A stretch of DNA of 64,000 nt from contig NZ_JADKYM010000001.1 in NCBI RefSeq assembly GCF_015475875.1, positions 186,001-250,000 of the forward strand, in the 5' to 3' direction. The notes under the pieces were generated by a model. The model did no database searches. It worked only from the letters and a program-made list of their open reading frames with translations, and had not been told where the DNA came from. The position numbers and the translations under genes are program-made. This stretch comes from Sphingopyxis solisilvae. GTDB lineage: Bacteria > Pseudomonadota > Alphaproteobacteria > Sphingomonadales > Sphingomonadaceae. Positions 7,954-17,543 of the stretch are shown one piece after another. The stretch's first letter is position 1. Every line of letters begins with the position of its first letter.

Positions 7954-9342
7954 ATGTTCCGGCTGTTCAAACATTATGTGCCGCACGCCGTGGTCTGGCT
8001 GGCGCTGCTCGAATTTTTCGCGCTGCTCGGATCGGCCGAGGCGGCGTGGCATCTTTATGCCCATCAGGCCGGTTTCGACGCCGGGCCGCTGGCCGATCGC
8101 GGGTTGCCGCTGGCGACCTTTGCGGTGGCCAATTCGCTCGCGATGATGGCGACCGGCATGTACGGCAACGAGGGGCTGCGCTCGATGCGGTTCGCCACCG
8201 CGCGCCTGCTGGCGGCGATTTCACTCGGCGTGATCTTTCTGTCGGTGCTGGGTTTCCTGTTGCCGACGGCGACGCTGTGGCGCGCCAACAGCCTTTACGC
8301 GATGGTGCTGGCGATCGCGGCGCTGTTCGTCATCCGGCTGGTGCTGACCCAGTCGGCGGGGACAGAGGCGTTTCGCCGCCGCATTCTGGTGCTGGGCGCG
8401 GGGCCGCGTGCGGCGCGGCTGGCGGCGCTCGCCGAGCAGCCGGGAAGCGGGCTGGAGGTCGTGGGGTTTGTCGCGATGAGCGACACCGAGAAAACTGTTG
8501 GTCACGCGGTACGGCGTGAAGCGATCGCCAACCTGTCGGACCATGTCGTTGCGCTGCGGGCCGGCGAGGTCGTGCTGGCGCTGGAGGAACGGCGCAACGC
8601 GCTGCCGCTGAACGACCTGCTCCGCGTCAAGACGACGGGGGTGCATGTCAACGATATCGCGAGCTTTATCGAACGCGAGACCGGACGCGTCGATCTGGCG
8701 ACGACCAATCCCAGCGGGCTGATTTTTTCCGACGGTTTTTCGGCGGGGCAGCGCATATCCAAGGTGGGCAAACGGCTGTTCGACATCGCCGCCAGCCTGA
8801 TCGTGCTGATCGTCGGACTGCCGTTGATCCTGGTCGCCGGGATCGCCGTGATCCTCGACAGCCGCGGGCCGGTTTTTTACCGTCAGCCGCGCGTCGGGCT
8901 GTTCGGTGAACCCTATGACATCTACAAAATCCGGTCGATGCGCACCGATGCCGAGGCAGAGGGCAAGGCGGTGTGGGCGAGCGAGAATGATCCGCGCGTC
9001 ACCCGCGTCGGGCGGATCATCCGGACGCTCCGGATCGACGAACTGCCGCAGCTGTGGTGCGTGCTGAAGGGCGAGATGAGCTTTGTCGGGCCGCGACCCG
9101 AGCGGCCGAGTTTTGTCGAGGAACTGGAAAAACAGCTGCCCTATTATGCCGAGCGGCATATGGTGAAGCCGGGGCTGACCGGCTGGGCGCAGATCAATTA
9201 CCCCTATGGCGCGTCGGTCGAGGATGCGCGGGTCAAGCTGGAATATGACCTGTATTACGCCAAAAATTATTCACCCTTCCTCGACTTGCTGATCCTGCTC
9301 CAGACGGTGCGCGTCGTGCTGTGGCCCGACGGAGCCCGCTGA
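7954..9342 (+). CDS. PEP-CTERM-associated polyprenyl glycosylphosphotransferase (EpsB type)
   Basis: Probably transfers the first sugar-1-phosphate onto undecaprenyl phosphate to start exopolysaccharide repeat-unit assembly at the inner membrane. The 462-residue protein has four N-terminal membrane segments, a nucleotide-binding-like middle, one more membrane segment (after [11 protein letters not shown], near residue 275) and the bacterial sugar transferase domain with [39 protein letters not shown] and [10 protein letters not shown]. The whole layout fits the TIGR03013 EpsB subclass found with exosortase systems. The neighbours prsK, prsR and prsT confirm that setting. Confidence 0.92.
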   Translation: MFRLFKHYVPHAVVWLALLEFFALLGSAEAAWHLYAHQAGFDAGPLADRGLPLATFAVANSLAMMATGMYGNEGLRSMRFATARLLAAISLGVIFLSVLGFLLPTATLWRANSLYAMVLAIAALFVIRLVLTQSAGTEAFRRRILVLGAGPRAARLAALAEQPGSGLEVVGFVAMSDTEKTVGHAVRREAIANLSDHVVALRAGEVVLALEERRNALPLNDLLRVKTTGVHVNDIASFIERETGRVDLATTNPSGLIFSDGFSAGQRISKVGKRLFDIAASLIVLIVGLPLILVAGIAVILDSRGPVFYRQPRVGLFGEPYDIYKIRSMRTDAEAEGKAVWASENDPRVTRVGRIIRTLRIDELPQLWCVLKGEMSFVGPRPERPSFVEELEKQLPYYAERHMVKPGLTGWAQINYPYGASVEDARVKLEYDLYYAKNYSPFLDLLILLQTVRVVLWPDGAR

Positions 9343-9343
9343 A

Positions 9344-11470
9344 GTGCTGGCCCGCCTGTCCGAAATCCTGTCGGTGCTCGCGCTCGTCGGCTTTGCGGTC
9401 GCGACGCTGTGGCTGATCGCGCGTCCGCGGGCGCGGATGGCGGCGCTGATGCCCGCGCCGCGGATGCTGACGCTTGTTGCCGCGGCGACGGCCGTCTGGT
9501 GCGCGGCACTGGCGCTGGCCGGGCCGGGATCGTCGGCGGCGCTGGTCGTGCAGGGGCTGCGCGATCTGGCGATGCTCGGCTGGCTCGGCGCGACCTTTTG
9601 GTCGCCTGCCGCGCCGATGACGCGGCCGCTGCGATTGATCGTGCGGATGCTGGCGACGATATGCGCGCTGACGCTGGTGCTGGGCGCAGTGGCGCATCTG
9701 GCCGACCGTACCGCCGCCGAGGCCTGGATGGCGCCAACACTGACGCTGGCCGCGATGGTGGTCGCGATCGGCGGCCTGCTGATCGTCGACAGCGGGGTGC
9801 GCCATGCCGGCGCGGCGCTGCGGATGCCGGTGATGGCGGTGGCCGGCGGTTTTGCCATGCTGTGGGCCTATGAAGTCAATGTCCAGCTGATCGGGGCGCT
9901 GACCGGCAAGACGGCATCGACGCTGATCGCGTTGCTGCCCGCGGTCGTGCTGCTGACGCTGCCGACTTATGTCGTCGCGGCGATGGACATTGGACGCGAA
10001 CGGATGCGGCTGTCGCGCACCGCCGCGACGCGGACGCTGATCTTGATCGGCGGTGCCGCCTACCTGATCGTCATCGGACTGACTGGCGCGATCGCTCGGC
10101 TGGTCGGGGGTGATTATGCCGCATTTGCTCAAGGCGCGTCGCTGGTCGTCGCGCTGGGCGCTGGCGGGCTGCTGATCGTCTCGGCGCGGGTGCGCGCGTG
10201 GTTGTCGGTGGTGATCTCGAAGCATTTTTTCGAGCATCGCTACGATTATCGCGCCGAGTGGATGCGCTTTACCGCGACGCTGGCGCAGGGCGGCGATGTC
10301 GAGGACGGCGACGGGCGCAACCTGCATCGCCGCGTCGCCAAGGCGATGGCCGAACTGACCGGCAGCCCCGGGGCGCTGCTGATGCTGCCGGGGGCCGCGG
10401 GGGCTTTTCGCGTCGCCGAACACTGGCACTGGCCGGTCGATGCCGAGGCGGAGGATGCGACGCTGTCGGTGCGGTCGGCGTTCATGTTGCAGGAAACGCG
10501 GCATATCGTCGAACTGGATGCCGAACGGCGCAGCGGTCAGGGCGGCCCGGAGAGCCGCGATCTGGCGATCCCCGCCTGGCTGATCGCCGACCAGCGCGCG
10601 TGGGTGATCGTGCCGATCCTGCATTTTCAAAAGATGATCGCGGTCGCCATCTTGCAACGGCCGCCGGTGTCGCGTGCGCTCGATTGGGAAGATCTCGACG
10701 TCCTGCGCATCGCCGGGCAGCAGGCGGCGAGCTATCTCGCCGAATCGCAAAGCCAGGAAGCCTTGTCGGAAGCGCGGCGGTTCGACGAATTCAACCGCCG
10801 CTTTGCCTTCATCATGCACGATATCAAGAATCTGGCGAGCCAGATCGGCCTCCTGGCGCGCAACGCCGAACGCCATGCCGATAATCCTGAATTTCGCGCC
10901 GACATGACGCAGACGTTGAAGGTATCTGCCGGGCGCCTCTCCGACCTGCTCGTCCGTCTGGCGCCGCGCGAGCGCGGAGCGGCGGCCGAGCCATCGAAAC
11001 TGCTGATCGAACCGATCCTGGCGGAGATTGCGGACGAAATGCGGGCGCGGCGCGCCCTGTTCGTCGGGTGCCAGACCGGCCTGCTGGCATGGGCGGATGC
11101 GGCGTCGGTGCGGCAGATTGTCCAGCATCTGGTGACGAACGCGATCGACGCATCGGCGCCCGATACTCCGGTGCAGTTGGTTGCGGTTGCCGAACATGGC
11201 CGGGTCCGGATCGACGTGATCGACCAGGGGTGCGGCATGACGCGCAGCTTTATCCGCGAGGAACTGTTCAAGCCCTTTGTGTCGACGAAGGATGGCGGCT
11301 TCGGCCTCGGCGCGTTCGAGGCGTTGCAGGTCGCCCAGGCCATGGGCGGCACGATCGAGGTCGACAGCGAACCGGGCAAGGGCAGCAGCTTTACCGTCTG
11401 GTTGCCGCTCGCCGATGCCCGTGCCGACAGCGGCGGCGAACCCATGATGAAGAAAGTGGTTGCGAAATGA
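9344..11470 (+). CDS. prsK: PEP-CTERM system histidine kinase PrsK
   Basis: A 708-residue sensor kinase that begins with GTG two bases after the preceding stop. The N-terminal ~290 residues are strongly hydrophobic, with about nine membrane segments. A GAF-like region follows (about 330-470). The kinase core has the phospho-accepting His492 in FIMHDIKN, the N box LVTNAIDAS, the G1 box DVIDQGCGM and a FGLGAFEA lid/G2 region. This architecture matches the PrsK family (TIGR02916). It should phosphorylate PrsR, whose gene overlaps it by four bases (ATGA). Confidence 0.93.
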   Translation: MLARLSEILSVLALVGFAVATLWLIARPRARMAALMPAPRMLTLVAAATAVWCAALALAGPGSSAALVVQGLRDLAMLGWLGATFWSPAAPMTRPLRLIVRMLATICALTLVLGAVAHLADRTAAEAWMAPTLTLAAMVVAIGGLLIVDSGVRHAGAALRMPVMAVAGGFAMLWAYEVNVQLIGALTGKTASTLIALLPAVVLLTLPTYVVAAMDIGRERMRLSRTAATRTLILIGGAAYLIVIGLTGAIARLVGGDYAAFAQGASLVVALGAGGLLIVSARVRAWLSVVISKHFFEHRYDYRAEWMRFTATLAQGGDVEDGDGRNLHRRVAKAMAELTGSPGALLMLPGAAGAFRVAEHWHWPVDAEAEDATLSVRSAFMLQETRHIVELDAERRSGQGGPESRDLAIPAWLIADQRAWVIVPILHFQKMIAVAILQRPPVSRALDWEDLDVLRIAGQQAASYLAESQSQEALSEARRFDEFNRRFAFIMHDIKNLASQIGLLARNAERHADNPEFRADMTQTLKVSAGRLSDLLVRLAPRERGAAAEPSKLLIEPILAEIADEMRARRALFVGCQTGLLAWADAASVRQIVQHLVTNAIDASAPDTPVQLVAVAEHGRVRIDVIDQGCGMTRSFIREELFKPFVSTKDGGFGLGAFEALQVAQAMGGTIEVDSEPGKGSSFTVWLPLADARADSGGEPMMKKVVAK

Positions 11471-12846
11471 GCGAGGGCAGCACGGCGGTCCGCACCCTGT
11501 TGGTGGTGGAGGACGATCCGGGGCTGCAGGCGCAGCTCAAATGGGCGTATGACGACTATCGCGTGCTGATCGCGGGCGACCATGATGCGGCCATCGACAT
11601 GTTGCGCGCCGAGGAGCCCGATGTCGTGACACTCGACCTGGGACTGCCACCCGATCCCGACGGGACGCGCGAGGGGTTCCGGACATTGAGCGCGATCCTG
11701 GAGGCGAAGCCCGATACCAAGGTCATCGTCGTGTCCGGCCATGGCGAGCGCGCCAGCGCGCTGGCGGCGATCGCGAGCGGCGCGTGGGATTTTTACCAGA
11801 AGCCGATCGACATCGAGACATTGGGGCTGATCGTCGCACGCGCCTTTCACGTCCGCGAACTCGAGGTCGAAAATGCCCGGCTGGCGCAGCAGGGAAGCGG
11901 CGACAATCGCGTGCTGGGCGGGATGATAACCGGCGCGCCCGAAATGCTGAAGGTCGCGCGAACGATCGAGCGGGTCGCGAACCTGGATGTCAGTGTCATG
12001 CTGCTGGGTGCGAGCGGGACCGGCAAGGAATTGCTGGCGCGCGGGTTGCACGAAGCCAGCGGGCGGCGCGACGGCGCGTTCGTCGCGATCAACTGCGCCG
12101 CGATCCCCGAAAATCTGCTGGAAAGCGAATTGTTCGGGCATGAGAAGGGCGCGTTCACCGGCGCGGTAAAGACGACCGAGGGCAAAATCGAACTGGCACA
12201 TGGCGGCACCTTGTTCCTCGACGAAGTCGGCGACATTCCTTTGCCGTTGCAGGTCAAATTGCTGCGCTTTTTGCAGGAGCGGACGATCGAGCGGATCGGC
12301 GGGCGCAAGGCGATTGCGGTCGATACGCGGATCGTCTGCGCGACGCACCGCGATCTCGACGCGATGATCGCCGAGCAGAGCTTTCGCGACGATCTTTATT
12401 ACCGGCTGGCCGAGATGGTGGTGAAGATCCCGTCGCTGGCGGAACGGCCGGGGGATGCGGTGCTGCTGGCGCGGCATTTTCTGCATCAGTACGCCCCGAC
12501 GATGAACCCGGCGGTGCGCGGCTTTTCCCCCGACGCGTTGCAGGCGATCGACGAAGGCCGCTGGCCTGGCAACGTCCGCGAGCTGGAAAACCGGATCAAA
12601 CGCGCGGTCATCATGGCCGACGGCAAGCTGGTGACGAAAGACGACCTTGATCTGGCGCGTGGCGGGAACGGCGAGGGTGATGAAGCGTGGCTCAATCTGC
12701 GCAGCGCGCGCGAGGCAGCCGACCGCGTCGCGATCCGCCGCGCGATGACGCAGAGCGAGGGCAATATCTCCGCCGCCGCCAAGCTGCTGGGGATCAGCCG
12801 ACCGACGTTGTACGATCTGCTCAAGCAGTATCGGATGCAGGTCTGA
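11467..12846 (+). CDS. prsR: PEP-CTERM-box response regulator PrsR (sigma-54 activator)
   Basis: A 459-residue NtrC-type activator. The receiver domain (1-125) has Asp57 as phospho-acceptor and Lys112. The AAA+ domain (about 150-380) has Walker A GASGTGKE, an intact GAFTGA loop at 228-233, Walker B LDEVGD with Asp252-Glu253 and FRDDLYYRL with both arginine fingers. The Fis-type helix-turn-helix is at the C-terminus ([20 protein letters not shown]). It matches the PrsR family (TIGR02915), which drives PEP-CTERM gene transcription with RpoN. It is fully intact, in contrast to the regulator at 35373-36806. The start overlaps the prsK stop. Confidence 0.94.
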   Translation: MSEGSTAVRTLLVVEDDPGLQAQLKWAYDDYRVLIAGDHDAAIDMLRAEEPDVVTLDLGLPPDPDGTREGFRTLSAILEAKPDTKVIVVSGHGERASALAAIASGAWDFYQKPIDIETLGLIVARAFHVRELEVENARLAQQGSGDNRVLGGMITGAPEMLKVARTIERVANLDVSVMLLGASGTGKELLARGLHEASGRRDGAFVAINCAAIPENLLESELFGHEKGAFTGAVKTTEGKIELAHGGTLFLDEVGDIPLPLQVKLLRFLQERTIERIGGRKAIAVDTRIVCATHRDLDAMIAEQSFRDDLYYRLAEMVVKIPSLAERPGDAVLLARHFLHQYAPTMNPAVRGFSPDALQAIDEGRWPGNVRELENRIKRAVIMADGKLVTKDDLDLARGGNGEGDEAWLNLRSAREAADRVAIRRAMTQSEGNISAAAKLLGISRPTLYDLLKQYRMQV

Positions 12847-14691
12847 ATGAAACCGCGCCGCGCCCGGACCGCCGTCGTGCTGGCGCTTGCCTTGCTGGCC
12901 GGGTGCGGCGGCGGGCACGGTGATACGCCGCGACAGGCGCTTGAGGAAAGACGCGGCGCATTGCTCGCTGCGATTGCCGCCAACCCACGGCTGATCGCCG
13001 AACGCATCGAACTGGCGCGGGTCGCCATCCGCCTGGGCGATGGCATCGGCGCAGAGGCGGCCGTGAAGGGCGCTCTGGCCGCGGGGGGCAACGAGGCCGC
13101 ATTGCGCCCGTTGCTCGCCCGTGCTTATGCCATGCAGGGGCAGGGGCAGCGCGCCTTTGACGTGATCGACGCGGGCCCCATCATTCCCGAAATGATCGGC
13201 GAGGCGGCGTGGGTTGCGGGCGATGTCCATCTGTCCAACGGCGATCTGGACGCGGCGCGCGACGCCTATGATCGCGCCGTGCGCGACCTGCCACGCAATT
13301 CAGCGCTGTGGGTCGATGTCGCCAGATTTCGTGATGCCAATGCCGATACCGCCGGCGCCCGCGACGCGGTGGATTATGCCATCGAGCTCGACAAGGCGAA
13401 TAGCGCCGCGCTGGCGTACAAGGCGAACCTGATCCGCACCAAGGACGGGCTGACGGCATCGCTGCCCTGGTACGACCGGGCGCTTGCCGCCGACCCCGAC
13501 AATGCCGACGCGTTGATCGAGCAGGCCGCGACGCTGGGCGATCTGGGGCGTTATCGCGACATGCTCCGCGCGCTGCGTCATGCCGCGACGATCACGCCGC
13601 GCGATCCGCGGCTATTCTATCTTCAGGCGGTGCTGGCGGCGCGCGCCGACAATTTCCGGTTGGCGCGCAGCCTGTTGCAGCGGACACGCGGAGCGATGGA
13701 CGACGTGCCGGCTTTCCTGCTGCTCAACGCGGTCGTGGAACTGCAATTGGGCGGGGAGGCGCTGGCGGCGACGTGGGGCGACCGGCTGCTTGTCGATCAG
13801 CCCAATAATTTCGCGGCGCGGCGGCTGGTGGCAGCGGCAAACTGGGCCGATGGCGATGCCGATGGCGCGATAGAGGCACTGGTGCCGATCGTCGACCGGC
13901 CCGACGCCGACAACTGGTCGTTGCTTTTGGCGGCGCGGGCGGCGAGCGAACTCGGGCGACACGGCGAGGCCGCCGACTATCTGGTGCGCGCCGCATCGCT
14001 GACCCGCGGCGAGGCGGTGCCGTTTGCGACGAACCGGGATTATATGGTGTTGACGCAGGCGGCCGACGCCCAGCCGCTCAATCCGGCAGTGGCGATCCCC
14101 GCGATCGCCGCCGACATCATACGCGGCAACAGCGACCGTGCGGTGGCCCGTGCCACCCGGCTGCGCGACGCCAATCGCGGCGTTGCCGACGCCCATATCC
14201 TGCTTGGCGACGCCGCGCTGGCCGACGGGCGTTTCGACCTCGCGGTACAAGCCTATCGCACCGCGCGCGACCTGGATGCGGGCGAGCGCACGACGTTACG
14301 GCTGGCCAATGCCTTGTTCCGGGCGGGCGACGTGGCAGGGTCGGGCGCCGCTATTCTGGCGCTGCGCGACAGCCAGCCTTCGAGCATCGCCGCCGACCGG
14401 CTGGCGGGCCATCTGGCGATGGACCTCGATCGTTGGGACGAAGCCATCGGCCATTTCAACCGCGTCAGGGCGCGGATCGGCGATCGCGATGTCGTGGTTC
14501 TGCGCGAACTGGCGCGGGCATCGGCGGCCAAGGGTGACGACACGCGCGCGCTCGCGCTGATCGACCGCGCTTACCGGTTGCAGCCGCTGAATGCCGAGAT
14601 CATGCGATTTTATGCCGACTTGCTTGCCAAGCGCGGCAACCGGCAGGCAGCGGATGATTTGCGCGACAAGGCGGCGCAGGTGGGGCGGTAG
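12847..14691 (+). CDS. prsT: PEP-CTERM system TPR-repeat lipoprotein PrsT
   Basis: A 614-residue lipoprotein: basic N-terminus, hydrophobic core and the lipobox LLAGC with Cys20. The rest is a solenoid of tetratricopeptide repeats, recognised by recurring small/large spacing and runs such as ALWVDVARFRDANADTAGA and LLLAARAASELGRHGEAADYL. It corresponds to the PrsT family (TIGR02917) encoded with PrsK/PrsR, thought to act in export or assembly of polysaccharide or PEP-CTERM proteins. The ATG directly follows the prsR stop, so the genes are one operon. Confidence 0.9.
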   Translation: MKPRRARTAVVLALALLAGCGGGHGDTPRQALEERRGALLAAIAANPRLIAERIELARVAIRLGDGIGAEAAVKGALAAGGNEAALRPLLARAYAMQGQGQRAFDVIDAGPIIPEMIGEAAWVAGDVHLSNGDLDAARDAYDRAVRDLPRNSALWVDVARFRDANADTAGARDAVDYAIELDKANSAALAYKANLIRTKDGLTASLPWYDRALAADPDNADALIEQAATLGDLGRYRDMLRALRHAATITPRDPRLFYLQAVLAARADNFRLARSLLQRTRGAMDDVPAFLLLNAVVELQLGGEALAATWGDRLLVDQPNNFAARRLVAAANWADGDADGAIEALVPIVDRPDADNWSLLLAARAASELGRHGEAADYLVRAASLTRGEAVPFATNRDYMVLTQAADAQPLNPAVAIPAIAADIIRGNSDRAVARATRLRDANRGVADAHILLGDAALADGRFDLAVQAYRTARDLDAGERTTLRLANALFRAGDVAGSGAAILALRDSQPSSIAADRLAGHLAMDLDRWDEAIGHFNRVRARIGDRDVVVLRELARASAAKGDDTRALALIDRAYRLQPLNAEIMRFYADLLAKRGNRQAADDLRDKAAQVGR

Positions 14692-14698
14692 GAGGTTG

Positions 14699-14712
14699 GC
14701 GGATTTCCGCCG
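14699..14712. terminator. Short hairpin after prsT
   Basis: GGCGGA-TT-TCCGCC forms a compact perfect stem seven bases after the prsT stop, between prsT and the convergent GntR gene. The downstream sequence GAGGCAAAAAAG gives no T-run on the plus strand, so termination is possible but not assured. Confidence 0.4.
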
Positions 14713-14753
14713 AGGCAAAAAAGTCGGCTTCCTGCCCCAAAACGGACAGAACG

Positions 14754-15101
14754 TCAGGCGTCGGTCAAATCCAGCAAGGTGCGCGCGTTCAGACCGATGC
14801 GGCGCATCTGGTCCGCGACAGGGGGCCACACATTGGTCAGGAAATCCTCGCGCATCAGCGTGCGCAGCCTTTCAGTGGCGCCGTCCGCGACGAACATGCC
14901 GACACCGCGTTTGACCGTGACGAGCCCTTCGTCCTGAAATGTCTGATAGGCCTTTGCGACGGTAAGCGGGTTGGCCCCCTCTTCGGCGGCAAGGCTGCGC
15001 ACTGACGGCAGCATGTCGCCGTCGCGATAGGTGCCATCGAGAATCGCGTTGGCGATGACATCGCGAAGGCGCTGGTAAACGGGCTTGGACTGATCGAGCA
15101 T
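14754..15101 (-). CDS. GntR-family transcriptional regulator, YtrA-like
   Basis: A 115-residue regulator consisting almost only of a winged helix-turn-helix: PVYQRLRDVIANAI, then GDMLPSVRSLAAE, NPLTVAKAYQTFQDEGLV and KRGVGMFVA, all diagnostic of GntR DNA-binding domains. The short C-terminal helix and small size fit the YtrA subfamily, which often controls adjacent ABC transporter genes; none is adjacent here. AAGG precedes the ATG. It lies convergent to prsT and upstream of nothing obvious on its own strand, so its target is unknown. Confidence 0.9.
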   Translation of the reverse strand: MLDQSKPVYQRLRDVIANAILDGTYRDGDMLPSVRSLAAEEGANPLTVAKAYQTFQDEGLVTVKRGVGMFVADGATERLRTLMREDFLTNVWPPVADQMRRIGLNARTLLDLTDA

Positions 15102-15172
15102 GCCGCCTTAATGCCATAAGACAGCAGCACAGTCAAATGCGGGTTATTACAAGGCCGCCTGCTACAGCGAAA

Positions 15173-15763
15173 CTAAATTACCCAATGTCGGACCACCTCG
15201 TCATATTCGGGGCGCGGCCGTTCTTCGAGCGGCTTGGCGGCGGTGCCGAGGAAGAAATAGCCGACGATCGTGTCGCCTTCGCCCGCACCGAACGCCGCCG
15301 CGACGTCGGGGCTGTAGGCGGCCCAGCCGGTGAGCCAGCTGCCGACGAAGCCATGCGCGTGGGCGGCGTGGAGCAGGTTCATGCCGACCGCGCCCGCCGA
15401 CATCTGTTGTTCCCAGACCGGAATCTTGGCGTCCTTGACCGGCGTCGAGAGAAGGACGAGCAGCGTCGGTGCCTGATGCGCGAATTGGTCGAGCGCGGAC
15501 AGGTCCATGCCTGCGGCGCCGGGGTTCTCCTTGACCCACGCCCGTTTGAGCAGCGCCGCAAAAGCCGCGCGCTGGTCGTCGGCGACGGTGACGATGCGCC
15601 AGGGGGCAAGCTTGCCATGGTCGGGGGTGCGCAGCGCAAGGGCGATGATGTCGCGTAACTCGGCGGCACCGGGGCCGGGAGCGACCATGTCGCGCGCCTT
15701 GCCCGAACGGCGGGTGGCGAGATGGGCGAGGAGCGAGGAATTGTCGTTGAACATGGTCGCCAT
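15173..15763 (-). CDS. Nitroreductase family FMN oxidoreductase
   Basis: A 196-residue flavoprotein. TRRSGKARDMVAPGP near the N-terminus, RTPDHGKLAPWRIVTV, SAGAVGMNLLHAAHAHG and GSWLTGW are the FMN- and NAD(P)H-binding motifs of the short nitroreductase (YdjA-like) group. Such enzymes reduce nitroaromatics, quinones or related acceptors; the native substrate cannot be read from sequence. ATG at 15763 has AAGG upstream, but the second Met (codon 4) is a possible start. Confidence 0.88.
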   Translation of the reverse strand: MATMFNDNSSLLAHLATRRSGKARDMVAPGPGAAELRDIIALALRTPDHGKLAPWRIVTVADDQRAAFAALLKRAWVKENPGAAGMDLSALDQFAHQAPTLLVLLSTPVKDAKIPVWEQQMSAGAVGMNLLHAAHAHGFVGSWLTGWAAYSPDVAAAFGAGEGDTIVGYFFLGTAAKPLEERPRPEYDEVVRHWVI

Positions 15764-15792
15764 GTGGCGCCTTGCGATGGCTGACGCAAGTG

Positions 15793-15843
15793 TTGCGAGC
15801 GGTTCGCAATAAAAATTGTCTGTGCGGACCGGGCCGGTAGATA
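15793..15843 (+). promoter_or_regulatory. Palindrome and probable promoter ahead of the peptide transporter
   Basis: TTGCGA at 15793-15798 and TCGCAA at 15804-15809 form a perfect inverted repeat with a five-base spacer. Directly downstream, TTGTCT (15816-15821) and TAGATA (15838-15843), 16 bases apart, resemble -35/-10 elements for the plus-strand transporter gene. The palindrome could be an operator for either divergent gene. Confidence 0.4.
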
Positions 15844-15956
15844 AGGTTTCACGCGCAATTAGATTCTTCCCTTACGCAATTTTCGCGTTAGGTTGCCGCA
15901 CAACCGGGCCGCATCGACGGCACCCAAAGCCAACAATATCCAGGGAAAAGTCGCAC

Positions 15957-17540
15957 ATGACCAAAGCCTATGCCCAGCCGGGAGACGCCGCAGGTACCTT
16001 CCTCGGCCATCCCAAGGGGCTGTTCGTCCTGTTTTTCGCCGAGATGTGGGAGCGTTTTTCCTATTACGGGATGCGCGCCCTCCTGATCTTTTATCTCACC
16101 AAGCACTGGCTGTTTTCGGACGGGGAATCGGGCATTATCTATGGTGCCTATACCGCGCTGGTTTACATCACCCCGGTGCTCGGCGGCTATCTGGCGGACA
16201 AATGGCTGGGACAAAGAAAGGCGGTACTGTACGGCGCCGTCCTGCTGACCTTCGGCCATTTCATCATGGGGTTCGAGGGCGACGGCGGGCAGGATCCGGC
16301 TAGCCTGAACATCTTCTGGCTGGCGCTCGCCTTCATCATCGTGGGGTCGGGCTTCCTGAAAGCCAATATCTCGGTGATCGTCGGCCAGCTGTATCCGCGC
16401 ACCGATGTGCGCCGCGACGGCGCTTACACGATCTTTTACATGGGGATTAATCTGGGCGCGTTCCTGGGTTCGCTGCTCTGCGGCTATCTCGGCGAAACCT
16501 ATGGCTGGGCCTATGGTTTCGGCGCCGCCGGTTTCGGGATGCTGCTCGGCCTGATCGTGTTTATCTGGGGCAAGCCGCTGCTGCTCGGCCGCGGCGAAGC
16601 GCCCGATCCGGCCAAGCTGGCCGCGCCCGTGATGGGGATCAAGCTGGAATGGCTGCTTTACCTGGTCGGCTTGGTCGCCGTTGGCGTTTGCTGGTGGATG
16701 GTGCAGAACCAGGCGATCGTCGGCACGCTGCTGGGCGTCGCCGGGGCCATATTGGTGGCCTATGTTATCTTTACCGCCGTCGTGAAACTGCCACGCGAAG
16801 ACCGCGACCGCATCTTTGCCGCGATGTTCCTGATCTTGGGGTCGATCCTGTTCTGGGCCTTGTTCGAGCAGGCGGGTTCGTCGCTGAACCTGTTCACCGA
16901 TCGTTATGTCGATCGCGCCGGCGTGCCCGCATCGGTGTTCCAGTCGCTCAATGCCGGATACATCGTTCTGCTGGCGCCGCTGTTCGCCGCTCTGTGGACG
17001 TGGCTCGGTCGCCGCAATATGGAGCCGTCGGCACCGGCCAAATTCGGCCTGGCCATGCTTCAGCTCGGACTGGGCTTCCTCGTCCTCAAATGGGGTGCGG
17101 AAGCCGCCGGGATCGGCAATGCGACGCCGGTGCTGTTCATCTTCCTGATCTACCTCTTGCACACGACCGGCGAACTTTGCCTGTCGCCGGTCGGGCTCAG
17201 CGCAATGAACCGGTTGGCGCCCGCGCACATGGCGAGCCTCATCATGGGAACGTGGTTCTTTGCTTCGGCTACCGGCAATTTCGCAGCAGGCTTGATCGCC
17301 GCCGCGACCGGCTCGGAACGCGCGAGCGGTGAGGGTGCGGGCAAGACGCTGGTGCTCGACGTCTATCAGACCATCGGCCTTTGGGCGATCGGCTTTGGCG
17401 TGCTGGTGATCCTCGTGTCGCCGCTCATCAAGAAACTGATGCACCTCGACACGCTGAGCGACGCCGACGAACTGGCGGGGCAGGGCGAGATCGGCGAACC
17501 GCAGGCCGCTGGCGTTCATCCGCAGACCAAGGGAGCGTAA
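15957..17540 (+). CDS. POT/PTR2 family peptide:proton symporter
   Basis: A 527-residue inner-membrane transporter with about 14 hydrophobic segments. Residues near 28 carry the PTR2 signature FAEMWERFSYYGMRALL; later FYMGINLGAFLGSLLCGYLGE and the C-terminal LHTTGELCLSPVGLSAMN (GELCLSP motif) follow the family pattern of proton-coupled di/tripeptide uptake. The open frame extends upstream to 15816, but the ATG at 15957 is chosen because family homology begins shortly after it. Two amidohydrolase genes follow within four bases, suggesting uptake and then hydrolysis of a peptide-like compound. Confidence 0.93.
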   Translation: MTKAYAQPGDAAGTFLGHPKGLFVLFFAEMWERFSYYGMRALLIFYLTKHWLFSDGESGIIYGAYTALVYITPVLGGYLADKWLGQRKAVLYGAVLLTFGHFIMGFEGDGGQDPASLNIFWLALAFIIVGSGFLKANISVIVGQLYPRTDVRRDGAYTIFYMGINLGAFLGSLLCGYLGETYGWAYGFGAAGFGMLLGLIVFIWGKPLLLGRGEAPDPAKLAAPVMGIKLEWLLYLVGLVAVGVCWWMVQNQAIVGTLLGVAGAILVAYVIFTAVVKLPREDRDRIFAAMFLILGSILFWALFEQAGSSLNLFTDRYVDRAGVPASVFQSLNAGYIVLLAPLFAALWTWLGRRNMEPSAPAKFGLAMLQLGLGFLVLKWGAEAAGIGNATPVLFIFLIYLLHTTGELCLSPVGLSAMNRLAPAHMASLIMGTWFFASATGNFAAGLIAAATGSERASGEGAGKTLVLDVYQTIGLWAIGFGVLVILVSPLIKKLMHLDTLSDADELAGQGEIGEPQAAGVHPQTKGA

Positions 17541-17543
17541 GCG

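Noticed and set aside
10732..13230. 832-codon minus-strand frame under prsK, prsR and prsT
   Set aside because: Covers three overlapping genuine genes; no motifs in its translation.
15108..15136. TTGACT and CATTAA with 17-base spacing as promoter of the GntR gene
   Set aside because: The -10 would end only a few bases before the ATG, placing the transcript start inside the gene.
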